This document shows positions 35,428 to 43,595 of a stretch of DNA of 64,000 nt, in pieces (within the stretch, counting starts at the first letter, position 1; the number at the start of each line of letters is the position of its first letter). Source of the DNA: Streptosporangiales bacterium (GTDB lineage Bacteria > Actinomycetota > Actinomycetes > Streptosporangiales > WHSR01); NCBI GenBank assembly GCA_009379995.1, contig WHSR01000002.1, positions 78,919-142,918 of the forward strand. The letters run 5' to 3'. The notes beneath the pieces are model-generated. The model did not search any database. It worked only from the letters and a program-made list of their open reading frames with translations, and had not been told where the DNA came from. Made by a program: the position numbers and the translations under genes.

Positions 35428-36813
35428 ATGCGACGGTCTCAGGGTTTCCCGCGGATTCCGGGGGAGCGGGATTCGGGCCAGAACACCCTCGAGCACATGG
35501 GCCTGGCCGTGCTGGTCGCGGTCGTGGTCGTACTGGCGCTCGCCTCCGCCCCCGCCCTCCGCGATCTTGCCGGGAATTTCACCCAGGCTGTCTGCCGGGT
35601 GGTCTCGGCGGTCGGAGGCGGCGGGGGCTGTGCCGGCTCGTTGCCACCGGAGGCCCGCCCGCACGAGTACTACCGGCCCGACGCCTGCCTGGTCAGCTCG
35701 TCGGCCAACACCTACGGCGCGACCGGGGCGATCGCCGTCGTCACGGTGGGCAAGGAGGTCTCCTTCCTCGTCGAGCGGATGTCGGACGGGACGGTAAAGG
35801 TCACCGCCGTCCAGGCGGGTTCGGCCGGACTCGAGGCCGGGATCGGGGCAGGCATCAACGCGGGCAAAGTCTTCCGGTTCGGTGCCGAGGCCAACGTCGG
35901 CGGCGACGTCACTCTCTCCTACGGGGACACCTGGGTCTTCGAGAGCCAAGACGAGGCCGACAACTTCATCGGCGACATCAAGGAGCAGGCCGCGATCGAC
36001 GCGGCCAAGGACACCGGGCTGCTCGGCCTCGGCGCGCACGCCTACGACGCCGTGGCCGGTCCGGACCTTCCGTCGCCCACGATCACCCGTGAGGAGGTGT
36101 CCGGCGAGCTGGGTGCCGACGCGTCCGCGGGCCTCGGGCTGGGCAGGGCGAACAGGAACTCCTCCGGCGGCGAGGGGGAGGGAAGCTGGAATGCCGGCCC
36201 CAACGTGAACGCCGGCGTGGAACTGACCGGGAACGGCTCGATAGTCATCGAACACGACCACAGCAACCACACCGTCGCCAAGATCTACGAGCTGGGCGGC
36301 GGCGGGGAGGCCGGCGCGCAGGTACCCACCAAGTTCGGAGGTGTCGAGGGGGAACGCGCCGGGGCCATGAAGGTGATCCGTAAGGAGGACGGGACGCTCG
36401 TGGGCGTCCAGTTCGTTCAATCCAGCGCCGTGAACGGGGAGGCCACGGTCACCACGACGAACCTGCCGATCACCAACCCCGAGCAGAGGCGGATCGCCGA
36501 GGGGTGGTTGGCGAGCCACAACGACGGCGCCACCACGCTCCGGCTTACCTGGGACGACATGGCGCAGACGACCGAGCCCGGGCCGGACGCCGACGAGTTC
36601 GCCCATCTGCTCTACGACGAGGCGAGGGTGACCAGGGCCGAGTACGACAGCTCGGTCGACCCGGCGGAGTTCGGCGCCGAGGCGAAGCTCGGGCTGCAGC
36701 TGGGCCTGAACGTCTACCACGAGAGCGCGGAGCAGGATCTCAACTCGGCGCAGTACCTTGGGGCGCCGAGAGGTGGGAACCGCCGCTACCTGACGTACGC
36801 GGAGTGTCGGTGA
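35428..36813 (+). CDS. Pilin-like (TadE/Flp-type N-terminus) large hypothetical protein
   Basis: A 461-residue protein. Its N-terminus, GQNTLEHMGLAVLVAVVVVL, is a class III (Flp/TadE-like) prepilin segment: a G before the cleavage site, an acidic residue at about +5, and a single helix. The rest is a large, mainly beta, exported-looking domain (VGKEVSFLVERMSDGTVKV, several Gly-rich strands) with no catalytic motif that I recognise. The lipoprotein gene at 36813 overlaps its stop. The pair may assemble on the cell surface, but no pilus secretion gene is nearby. Confidence 0.6.
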   Translation: MRRSQGFPRIPGERDSGQNTLEHMGLAVLVAVVVVLALASAPALRDLAGNFTQAVCRVVSAVGGGGGCAGSLPPEARPHEYYRPDACLVSSSANTYGATGAIAVVTVGKEVSFLVERMSDGTVKVTAVQAGSAGLEAGIGAGINAGKVFRFGAEANVGGDVTLSYGDTWVFESQDEADNFIGDIKEQAAIDAAKDTGLLGLGAHAYDAVAGPDLPSPTITREEVSGELGADASAGLGLGRANRNSSGGEGEGSWNAGPNVNAGVELTGNGSIVIEHDHSNHTVAKIYELGGGGEAGAQVPTKFGGVEGERAGAMKVIRKEDGTLVGVQFVQSSAVNGEATVTTTNLPITNPEQRRIAEGWLASHNDGATTLRLTWDDMAQTTEPGPDADEFAHLLYDEARVTRAEYDSSVDPAEFGAEAKLGLQLGLNVYHESAEQDLNSAQYLGAPRGGNRRYLTYAECR

Positions 36814-37436
36814 TGACCGGGAGTGCGGGCATGGGCCGGACCCTGACGCGGCCGTTCGGCCGGCTGTGCGGCGGCCCGTTGTGCTGGGGTCTGTTGTGTT
36901 GGGGCCTGCTGGCGGCGGGATGTTCGTGGTTCGGCGGGTCGGGCGCGCAGCCGCAGACGCCGGACGGGTTCCGCCGCGCCTCCGCCGAGCTGGTCGCCTT
37001 CGCCCGTCCGGAGGGCTGGCGGGCGCTTCCGGCCGGTGCCTACCCACAGGGATGGGCAGCGGCGTTCGAGAAGCGGGCCGGCGGCCAATCCGTAGCGCAG
37101 GTCGCGGTCTTCCAGAAGCTCCCAACGACCTCGGATCCGTACATCGCCGCCGAGGCGGCCATCACCGGGGTCGAGCAGAACTCCGAGGACATGCGGCGCA
37201 CCGGACAGCGCGAGGTGGAGGTCGCCGGCTCGGCCGGCGCGCTGCGCATCGACTACCGCTACAGCGCGGTCTCCCAGGGCACGCCCACCGGCGAGACGAT
37301 CCTGGGGACCGACGTGACGGCCGTGGACGAGGCCGGTCGCGCCGCGACGGTGCGGATCACCCGGGTCCAGGGGAAGCTGGCCGACCGCGTAGTGGGACAA
37401 ATCGTAGACAGTATCGAGATGCATCCACGACAGTAG
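36813..37436 (+). CDS. Hypothetical lipoprotein
   Basis: About 207 residues. A leader with a hydrophobic, cysteine- and tryptophan-rich core ends in a lipobox (LLAAGC, C37), so the protein should be lipid-anchored outside the membrane. The mature part has no known domain; it contains PEGWRALPAGAYPQGWAAAF and two beta-rich stretches like LpqN/LppA-type surface lipoproteins. ATG 36813 overlaps the previous TGA by one base (TGATG), so expression is coupled to the pilin-like protein. Confidence 0.7.
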   Translation: MTGSAGMGRTLTRPFGRLCGGPLCWGLLCWGLLAAGCSWFGGSGAQPQTPDGFRRASAELVAFARPEGWRALPAGAYPQGWAAAFEKRAGGQSVAQVAVFQKLPTTSDPYIAAEAAITGVEQNSEDMRRTGQREVEVAGSAGALRIDYRYSAVSQGTPTGETILGTDVTAVDEAGRAATVRITRVQGKLADRVVGQIVDSIEMHPRQ

Positions 37437-37564
37437 ACGGAACCACAACGGCGGATCGAGGCCGCCCGCCGCGGCTGGGCGGCGGACGGTGGGACCCGTG
37501 CGGCTGGGGGGTGGGAACGTAGGACAGGGGGGCCGGGAAAGACGGAGACTCGGGCGGGAGCGTC

Positions 37565-37963
37565 ATGGAGGAGTTCGGCGACTGGTTCGCGGTGGGTGCC
37601 GGAGTTTTCTGCGTCCTCCTGGGTGCCTACTACCTGCTGAAGTACTGGACGTTTCGGCAGCGGGCGCAGCGCGTACCGGGCACGGTGGTCGCGCTGACCG
37701 CCGAGGCGGGTTTCGGCGGCGCCGGCAGGTACGAGCGCCATCCGGTCCTGCAGTTCACCACGCCGGAGGGCCGCGAGATTCGGGCGAGGATGCGATTCGG
37801 CTCCAACCCGGCGATCGCCCGCGTCGGTGACCGGGTGACAGTGCGCTACGACCCGAAGAACCCGGAGGAGGCCGAGATCGAGGGGAAGGGCTGGCTGCAG
37901 CCGTTCCTGCTGTTCTTCCTCGTCGTCTTCGGCGTCGTGCTCATCGTCCTCGGTGTGGGGTGA
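37565..37963 (+). CDS. DUF3592 domain membrane protein
   Basis: A 132-residue protein with one helix at each end ([19 protein letters not shown] and [17 protein letters not shown]). A DUF3592 beta domain lies between them, with [16 protein letters not shown] and [18 protein letters not shown]. Its function is unknown. It is followed closely by folD but has its own start region with a 128-bp gap upstream. Confidence 0.8.
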   Translation: MEEFGDWFAVGAGVFCVLLGAYYLLKYWTFRQRAQRVPGTVVALTAEAGFGGAGRYERHPVLQFTTPEGREIRARMRFGSNPAIARVGDRVTVRYDPKNPEEAEIEGKGWLQPFLLFFLVVFGVVLIVLGVG

Positions 37964-37982
37964 CCCGCTCGCATCTGGAAAG

Positions 37983-38849
37983 ATGCCATCCGTGAGCGCT
38001 CAGATTCTGGACGGCAAGGCCACGGCGGCAACGATCAGGGCCGAGCTGAAAGACCGAGTGGCCGACCTGCGTCAGCGCGGGATCACCCCCGGCCTGGGCA
38101 CGGTGCTGGTGGGCGACGACCCGGGCAGCCGTGCCTACGTCGGCGGCAAGCACCGCGATTGCGCCGAGGTCGGCATCACCAGCATCCGTCGCGATCTGCC
38201 GGCCACGGCCACGCAGGACGAGGTCGAGGCCGTGATCGAGGAGCTCAACGCCGACCCCACGTGCACCGGCTACATCGTTCAGCTTCCGCTGCCCCAGGGT
38301 CTGGACGCGGGCCGCGCGCTGGAGTTGATGGACTCCGCGAAGGACGCCGACGGGCTGCATCCGATGAATCTCGGCCGCTTGGTGCTCGGCGGCGCCGGGC
38401 CGTTGCCGTGCACCCCGCGCGGGATCGTGGAGCTGTTGCGCCGGTACGGCGTGCCGATCGGGGGTGCCGAGGTCACCATCGTCGGTCGGGGCATCACCGT
38501 TGGCCGCCCGCTCGGGCTGCTGCTCAGCCGGAGGAGCGAGAACGCCACGGTGACCCTTTGCCACACCCGTACCCGGGACCTGCCCGAGCACCTGCGGAGC
38601 GCCGACATCGTGGTGGCCGCCGCCGGCATGCCCGGGCTGGTCACTCCGGACACCGTGAAGCCGGGAGCGGCGGTGCTCGACGTCGGCATCACGCGCACCG
38701 ACGCCGGGCTGGTCGGGGATGTCGACCCGGCGACCCGTGAGGTGGCCGGGTGGCTGGCCCCGATGCCTGGCGGAATCGGTCCGATGACTCGTGCGATGCT
38801 GCTGGCCAACGTGGTGGACATGGCCGAGCAGCGCGGCGGGGGAGTGTGA
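37983..38849 (+). CDS. folD: Bifunctional methylene-THF dehydrogenase / methenyl-THF cyclohydrolase
   Basis: Interconverts methylene-, methenyl- and 10-formyl-THF, supplying formyl groups for PurN and PurH. From ATG 37983 it is 288 residues; GTG 37992 is an alternative three codons in. The active-site region [17 protein letters not shown] carries the catalytic lysine, and [14 protein letters not shown] and the nucleotide-binding [11 protein letters not shown] are present. It is followed after 4 bp by a small membrane-protein gene. Confidence 0.96.
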   Translation: MPSVSAQILDGKATAATIRAELKDRVADLRQRGITPGLGTVLVGDDPGSRAYVGGKHRDCAEVGITSIRRDLPATATQDEVEAVIEELNADPTCTGYIVQLPLPQGLDAGRALELMDSAKDADGLHPMNLGRLVLGGAGPLPCTPRGIVELLRRYGVPIGGAEVTIVGRGITVGRPLGLLLSRRSENATVTLCHTRTRDLPEHLRSADIVVAAAGMPGLVTPDTVKPGAAVLDVGITRTDAGLVGDVDPATREVAGWLAPMPGGIGPMTRAMLLANVVDMAEQRGGGV

Positions 38850-38853
38850 CGGC

Positions 38854-39303
38854 ATGGATCTGATCCGGGCGTGGTTAGCCGCGGCGGTCGCCTGGCTCGC
38901 CGGAACCCTCGCCGTGGGCTTCTTCGCGGCCGCGCTGGCGAACCCTGACGCGTTGGCGTCCTTTTCCGGCCGGTTGACGCTGGCCTACCTGCCGTCGTTC
39001 GTCGTCTATGCCTGTGTGGCGGCGCTGGCCGCGCTGATCCACCCGCGTCCCGAGCGGGAGCGGCCGGCACGACATGCGCTGGCCGTGCTCGGCGTTCCGG
39101 CGCTGGGTCTCGCCGTGGTGCTCGGGTACGGCGCCGCGCGCGGGACCGGGAGTGGAGATCTCTTCGCGACCGTCGTCGTCGGTGTCCTCGGCGCCATCGC
39201 CGGGTGGCTGCTCGCCGATCTGCCCCGGCGGAGCGGACGCCGGGGCAGGTCAGCGTACTGGGACTTACCCACGCCCGGATATCCCGCCGGCGACTCAGAC
39301 TAG
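38854..39303 (+). CDS. Small integral membrane protein, four helices
   Basis: 149 residues with four hydrophobic segments and a basic, Gly-rich tail (RRSGRRGRSAYWDLP). No known domain is seen. It starts 4 bp after folD and is probably co-transcribed with it. The end overlaps the convergent DUF397 gene by 9 bp. Its position is where DUF3017 is often found in Streptomyces, but the DUF3017 gene here is at 43166, so this is something else. Confidence 0.6.
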   Translation: MDLIRAWLAAAVAWLAGTLAVGFFAAALANPDALASFSGRLTLAYLPSFVVYACVAALAALIHPRPERERPARHALAVLGVPALGLAVVLGYGAARGTGSGDLFATVVVGVLGAIAGWLLADLPRRSGRRGRSAYWDLPTPGYPAGDSD

Positions 39304-39513
39304 GTCGTCGAACTCGCCCTTCTTCGCGCCGTCCAGGAAGGCGCCGAACTCGGCCGGGGTGTACCGGAGGACCGGGCCACCGGGATCCTTCGAGTCCCGG
39401 ACCGCGATCATCTCGCCGGCGGAAGCCACCTCGACGCAGGCGTTGTTGGGTGTGCTACGACGTGCCCTGCGCCAGACGAGTCTTCCTGGCTCCGGCTCGG
39501 ACAACGACGTCAT
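39295..39513 (-). CDS. DUF397 family protein
   Basis: A 72-residue protein with the family core WRRARRSTPNNACVEVA, AVRDSKDPGGPVLRYTPAEF and FLDGAKKGEF. Start ATG 39513 precedes the conserved core. DUF397 genes sit next to XRE/DUF5753 regulators in many actinomycetes and act as their small partners, as with the whiJ-type pairs of Streptomyces. That regulator gene is 106 bp upstream here. Confidence 0.9.
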   Translation of the reverse strand: MTSLSEPEPGRLVWRRARRSTPNNACVEVASAGEMIAVRDSKDPGGPVLRYTPAEFGAFLDGAKKGEFDDLV

Positions 39514-39619
39514 GGTGTCTCCTCTCGTGGATAGCGGCACAAGCTTGCTCTGCTACGAATCGGTAACTCGGGGTGGGTTACCGAACGGTGACACTCCTCT
39601 TGTTGGGGAGTTGCCGGTG

Positions 39620-40471
39620 CTAGCGACCGAGCGCGTCGGCGACCTTGGCGATGAGGTCGACGGAGCCTTCTGGACTCAACGCCCGATCGCGGAGATACTC
39701 CGCGACCTGGCGGTATTTCTCCAGGTCATGGGGTCGCTCCAGGAAGACGAAACCTATCAGGCCCTCGACGTAGACGACATCGGAAAGATCAGGATTCCCG
39801 AAATCCAGAATGGTGAAGGTGCTGTCCAGCGCCGGATGAGCGCCCAAGTCGTACGGTATGACCTGAACCGTGACATTGGGCAGATCGGTCATCTCGATCA
39901 CATGCTGGAGCTGAGCCCGCATGACGTCCGCGCCGCCCACCTTCCGGTGCAGTACCGCCTCATCCAGAATCGCCCGGAAGCGCGGTGGATCGTCCTGGGT
40001 CAGGATCTTCTGTCGGGTGAGCCGCGCCTCGATGTTTCGCTTGACTCGGTCGGGGCCGAGCGGCGGCACCCCGGCCTCCTCGATCGCGCGTGCGTAGTCC
40101 GCCGTCTGGAGAAGGCCGGGCACGACTGCCGAGTCGTAGTCGATGATCGATGTCGCCTCCGTCTCAAGTCCGACGAAAGCCGAGTACGGGACCTCGCCCT
40201 CCTGCCACCAGGCTCGCTGCTTGGCCTCCCGGGCCAGGGTCATCAGGTGTTCGCGCTGGTCCGGGTCGGTGATCCGGTATAGGTCGCACAGGTCCCGGAC
40301 GTCGCGGAGGCTCGCGCTGCGGTGCCCAGTCTCGATCCGGCTTACCTTCGTCGGCGAGCACAGCAGGGCCTTGGCGACCTCTGCGACGCTCAGGCCGGCC
40401 TCGGTGCGGAGTCTGCGCAACTGGGTGGCCAGCTCGCGCTGCCGAACTGTGGGGCTTTGGCCGCGCTTCAT
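39620..40471 (-). CDS. XRE-family regulator with DUF5753 domain
   Basis: A 283-residue regulator. The helix-turn-helix lies near residues 12-65 (RRLRTEAGLSVAEVAKALLC, then TKVSRIETG) and the DUF5753 domain follows from about residue 90 (PGLLQTADYARAI, LTRQKIL, ILDEAVLHRKVGG). ATG 40471 follows GGGAGGG. With DUF397 this forms a WhiJ-type regulatory pair. An inverted repeat lies 74 bp upstream of the start and may be its target. Confidence 0.92.
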   Translation of the reverse strand: MKRGQSPTVRQRELATQLRRLRTEAGLSVAEVAKALLCSPTKVSRIETGHRSASLRDVRDLCDLYRITDPDQREHLMTLAREAKQRAWWQEGEVPYSAFVGLETEATSIIDYDSAVVPGLLQTADYARAIEEAGVPPLGPDRVKRNIEARLTRQKILTQDDPPRFRAILDEAVLHRKVGGADVMRAQLQHVIEMTDLPNVTVQVIPYDLGAHPALDSTFTILDFGNPDLSDVVYVEGLIGFVFLERPHDLEKYRQVAEYLRDRALSPEGSVDLIAKVADALGR

Positions 40472-40883
40472 TGCGACACCCTCCCGCGCGCTCGGCCGGC
40501 GATGCCGATCGGGCCAATCGTAGATGGCGATAGCCTGTGGCACTTGCCAAACGCAATTGCTAAAGGCAATATCAAAGCAGAGGTACGAGCCATCCTCAAG
40601 CGACACGCCGACGCCGCTGTCGAGCAGGTCGACGAGATAGGCCGCTGGCCACAGTCAGGTCCGACGGGATCCTGTGGCGGAGAGGAGGCTCCTCTGGTTT
40701 CCCAACGCTCAACCGACCGCGCCCGCTTCGGGCGCGCATATGCGCGTGACCCACCGAGGTGGAGCCCACCCATGTAGGCGTCGCGGCGCCGTCGGCTGCC
40801 CGTTACGCAGAGCTGGACCGATGTTGTACCCATCGGCCCAGCCACACACTAACCCGGCTCGCGCATCAGCAAAGGGGGCCAGT
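40472..40883. other. 412-bp intergenic region with palindromes
   Basis: No gene is supported. It holds TTGCC (40544-40548) and GGCAA (40565-40569) flanking GCAATTGC (40553-40560), in an AT-rich patch upstream of the XRE gene. A hairpin with 8-bp arms CGCGCCCG/CGGGCGCG is at 40718-40736, and a perfect palindrome AGAGGAGGCTCCTCT at 40681-40695. One plus-strand frame from 40544 looks weakly coding but has only a TTG start and no ribosome binding site. Confidence 0.45.
40544..40569. promoter_or_regulatory. Inverted repeat upstream of the XRE regulator, possible operator
   Basis: Outer arms TTGCC/GGCAA and the inner perfect palindrome GCAATTGC lie 73-98 bp upstream of the XRE start, in the most AT-rich patch of the region. 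Autoregulation by the XRE/DUF397 pair is plausible but unproven. Confidence 0.4.
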
Positions 40884-41198
40884 GTGCGAATCCATCGTAA
40901 ACCTCGCAACGACGTCGGCAAACGTCTCGGCAACGGGCTGGCAGCCTGTCTGGACCGAGTCGGGGAGTGGGCATTCGCAGAGGCAGACGCGGAGGCGTGC
41001 CTCCGTGGCTGGCAGATCACCAGGCTGTGGGCCGGTCTCGGCCGCCGGTACCGCGACCCACGCTTCGACTCTCTCGTCGGGTGCCTCCGGTGCCGCGGAA
41101 GCGGTGAGAGCGCTCCAGGTCGGTCGTGTCCGGACTGCTCCAGGTCAGGGCGCCTGATCCTAGGCCAGAACCTGACCTCGCCGAACGGACTGCGGTAG
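40884..41198 (+). CDS. Small zinc-ribbon-like protein
   Basis: A 104-residue basic protein from GTG 40884, with AAAGGGGG 6 bp upstream. The C-terminal part has four cysteines in two pairs, CLRCRG and CPDCSRSGR, typical of a zinc ribbon. The rest is helical. It is divergent from the XRE regulator and sits in a regulatory block. I do not recognise a family; a DNA- or RNA-binding role is a guess from the zinc ribbon. Confidence 0.6.
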   Translation: MRIHRKPRNDVGKRLGNGLAACLDRVGEWAFAEADAEACLRGWQITRLWAGLGRRYRDPRFDSLVGCLRCRGSGESAPGRSCPDCSRSGRLILGQNLTSPNGLR

Positions 41199-41221
41199 TC
41201 TCCCCGATCCGGCTGACTCGC

Positions 41222-41827
41222 TCAGCGGTCGCCCTCGTCGCCCTCCGTTGCGGGGAGAGGGCGGACCACGCCGAGTTCGATCACCTCGTTCGCCAGCCGA
41301 GTACGCCGGTTCGGCCCCTCCGGGATCCGGAACTTCTGGTACAGCCGGAGCAGGTGTTGCTTGACCGCCGCCTCGGTGACGACGAGGCCCCGGGCGATCT
41401 CGCGGGCGGTCGCCGGTGTGACGAACGCCTCATTGGTCAGCGCCGGACGGCAGAGCGCGGTCAGCACATCCAGTTCCCGGCGGGTCAGATCGGGCGCGGC
41501 CGCTCGCCGAAGCTCGACGGTGTCCTGTATGTCGTCCTCTGGCAGCCCGCCGACGCGGCATCGGGCGGAGCCGAAGCTGAGAACGTCGCCGTTCTCGAGC
41601 ACCCGCCGTGCGATGGGCCGGCCGTTCACTCTGGTGCCGTTGCGGGATAGGCCGAGGTCAACGGCGTAGACGTACGGGCCGCGGCGGACGAGTTCCGCGT
41701 GTAACCGGGAGACGGTGGCGTCGTCTAACCGGATGTCCACGTCCCCGCCGCGGCCGACGGTCGTGACGTCGGGCCGGAGCTGTAAGACCTCGCCGGTGTC
41801 CTCGATGCGCAGGAAAGGCACGTCCAC
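41222..41827 (-). CDS. FHA domain protein with C-terminal helix-turn-helix
   Basis: A 201-residue protein. An N-terminal FHA domain shows VGRGGDVDIRLDD, TVSRLHAELVRRG and LSRNGTRVNGRP. A DNA-binding-like region from about residue 112 follows (LTRRELDVLTALCRP, then AREIARGLVVTEAAVKQHLL), resembling a LuxR-type fold. The combination suggests a transcription factor switched by phosphothreonine binding. It is divergent from citrate synthase across 167 bp and might control it. Confidence 0.8.
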   Translation of the reverse strand: MDVPFLRIEDTGEVLQLRPDVTTVGRGGDVDIRLDDATVSRLHAELVRRGPYVYAVDLGLSRNGTRVNGRPIARRVLENGDVLSFGSARCRVGGLPEDDIQDTVELRRAAAPDLTRRELDVLTALCRPALTNEAFVTPATAREIARGLVVTEAAVKQHLLRLYQKFRIPEGPNRRTRLANEVIELGVVRPLPATEGDEGDR

Positions 41828-41958
41828 GGCCGTTCCCCTCCTCCCAGGACCCGCCGTTACTCACACCTGTCCTCGGGGTTACCCTCGCGGGGAAGCGTCA
41901 CACCCAGGCGTCTGGGGTACCCCTCCTAGGGGTCTGTAGCGGGGAGTGGGTGCGCCGC

Positions 41959-41964
41959 TAGACT
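41959..41964 (+). promoter_or_regulatory. Candidate -10 box of citrate synthase
   Basis: TAGACT, about 30 bp before the ATG at 41995; GGGAGGA lies close to the start as ribosome binding site. The upstream 120 bp, shared with the divergent FHA gene, contain C- and G-runs but no clear operator. Confidence 0.4.
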
Positions 41965-41994
41965 CTCCACCGACCGTTTCGGGAGGACTCACGC

Positions 41995-43164
41995 ATGACG
42001 GATAAGCCGTCTCGGGGCCTCGCCGACGTCATCGCGGCGTCCACAGCGCTGAGCGATATCGACGGCAAGGCCGGTCGCCTCTTCTACCGCGGCTACGACA
42101 TCCACGACCTGGCCGGAAAGATCTCCTTCGAGGAATGCACCCACCTGCTGCAGCGCGATCGCCTGCCGACCCGGGCGCAGCTCGACGGGCTCGCCGCCGA
42201 ACTCGAAGCGGGGCGCCGGCTGGGACGGCTGGTGGAGGGGGCGGTCGACGAGATCGCCGCCCAGCAGAGTCCGATGGAGGCCCTGCGCAGCCTGGTGTCG
42301 CTGGCCAGCGCCGAGGATCCGGACAAGGACTCCAACTCCGCCGACGCGAACCAGCGCAAGGCCGCCCGGCTCGTGGCGCAGCAGCCGATCCTGGTCGCCC
42401 GCTACCACGCGGCCCGCGGTGGCGCCAGGCCGGTGGAGGCCGATCCGGGTCTCGGGATCGCGGGTAACTTCCTGCTGCAGATCACCGGGAGGAGACCGGC
42501 GCCGCGAGAGATCGAGATCTTCGACGAGTGCCTCGTACTGCACGCCGACCACACGATGAACGCATCGACGTTCGCGGGCCGGGTGTGCGCGGCCACGCTG
42601 TCGGACATGCACTCGGGCGTGGTGGCCGCGCTCGGCACCCTCAAGGGCTCGCTGCACGGCGGCGCCAACGAGCAGGTGATGCGGACGCTCCTGGAAATCC
42701 TCGAGGACCGCGCCGCGGTCCAGAAGGATCCGCGCGTCATCGAGGACGCCGTGGGAGCTGCCGTCTCCGAGCGCCTGCGGCGCGGCGAGAAGCTCATGGG
42801 GTTCGGCCACCGGGTCTACAAGACCGAGGATCCCCGGGCGACACACCTGCGGCGGATGGCGGAGGAGCTGGCCAACAGCACCGGGGACGAGACCTACTTC
42901 CGCATGTCGAAGCGGATGGAGGAGGTCGTCTTCGCGGAGAAGGGCCTGTACCCCAACGTCGACTTCTACGCCGCCAGCGTCTATCACTACCTGGGTATCC
43001 CGACGGACCTGTTCACCCCGGTGTTCTCGGTGAGCCGCATGGCGGGATGGACCGCACACATAATGGAGCAGCACGCGGACAACCGCCTGATCCGGCCGGA
43101 CAGCGAGTACATCGGCGAGCGGGACCAGAAGTGGGTACCCATCGACGAACGCGAGAAGGAATGA
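41995..43164 (+). CDS. Citrate synthase (or 2-methylcitrate synthase)
   Basis: A 389-residue type I citrate synthase. Catalytic residues are the histidines in VLHADHTMNAS and GFGHRVY and the aspartate in YPNVDFYAA. It condenses oxaloacetate with acetyl-CoA. Members of this size can use propionyl-CoA, and the sequence alone does not decide; location next to DUF3017, icd and mdh favours a TCA role. DUF3017 starts 1 bp after its stop. Confidence 0.88.
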   Translation: MTDKPSRGLADVIAASTALSDIDGKAGRLFYRGYDIHDLAGKISFEECTHLLQRDRLPTRAQLDGLAAELEAGRRLGRLVEGAVDEIAAQQSPMEALRSLVSLASAEDPDKDSNSADANQRKAARLVAQQPILVARYHAARGGARPVEADPGLGIAGNFLLQITGRRPAPREIEIFDECLVLHADHTMNASTFAGRVCAATLSDMHSGVVAALGTLKGSLHGGANEQVMRTLLEILEDRAAVQKDPRVIEDAVGAAVSERLRRGEKLMGFGHRVYKTEDPRATHLRRMAEELANSTGDETYFRMSKRMEEVVFAEKGLYPNVDFYAASVYHYLGIPTDLFTPVFSVSRMAGWTAHIMEQHADNRLIRPDSEYIGERDQKWVPIDEREKE

Positions 43165-43165
43165 C

Positions 43166-43495
43166 ATGGGGGAGGAGAGCGTAGGCTCCGGGCACGCCGC
43201 GGAGCCGGGGCGGACGATGCCGAGGGGGGCTCTCCGCCGTCTCGGCGAGATTCCGTTCCTTCTCATCCTCATCGGCGTTGCCGTGGGGCTCGCCACCGTC
43301 GGGATGCACCACTTCAAGCGGGGTTCGGTGTTGATCGCCGCCGCCCTGATGCTCGGCGCCGTGCTGCGGCTGGTGCTGCCGGAGCGGCAGGCCGGCCTGC
43401 TCGCCGTTCGCGGCCGGGCGTTCGACGTGCTCACCTTCGTCGCGCTCGGCGCCGGCATCGCGCTGATGGCAGTGGTGGTTCCGCCGCCGTCTTAG
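43166..43495 (+). CDS. DUF3017 family membrane protein
   Basis: A 109-residue protein with three hydrophobic helices (FLLILIGVAVGLATVG, VLIAAALMLGAVLRLVL, VLTFVALGAGIALMAVVV) and the conserved HHFKRGS turn. In relatives this family sits between folD and mdh; here it is one base after citrate synthase and just before icd. Function unknown. Confidence 0.88.
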   Translation: MGEESVGSGHAAEPGRTMPRGALRRLGEIPFLLILIGVAVGLATVGMHHFKRGSVLIAAALMLGAVLRLVLPERQAGLLAVRGRAFDVLTFVALGAGIALMAVVVPPPS

Positions 43496-43497
43496 CC

Positions 43498-43529
43498 TCT
43501 CTTGGTCGTGATCTTGCAGAACCAAGAGA
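43498..43529 (+). promoter_or_regulatory. Alternative hairpin overlapping family A copy 3, possible attenuator
   Basis: TCTCTTGGT (43498-43506) pairs with ACCAAGAGA (43521-43529). Both arms overlap the left arm and loop of the palindrome at 43504-43543, so the two hairpins exclude each other in the RNA upstream of icd. Confidence 0.4.
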
Positions 43530-43543
43530 ACAAGATCACGACC
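43504..43543. repeat. Dispersed palindrome, family A copy 3
   Basis: Arms 43504-43516 and 43531-43543 form a perfect 13-bp stem with GTGATCTTG; the outer bases are GGTC rather than GGCC on both arms, a compensated change. It lies between DUF3017 and icd, both on the plus strand. Confidence 0.8.
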
Positions 43544-43595
43544 GAATTCGATAGCCTCGCGGACAAGCCGGGCGGTCTATGGAGGGACATTCTTC

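Noticed and set aside
33022..37125. 1367-codon open frame on the minus strand across purN, purH and the pilin-like gene
   Set aside because: It is the mirror of GC-rich coding on the other strand, low-complexity Arg/Gly/Pro-rich, and conflicts with clearly conserved genes.
40544..40777. Plus-strand frame starting TTG in the 40472-40883 gap
   Set aside because: Only a TTG start, no ribosome binding site, and the operator-like palindrome lies over its start; coding is unproven.
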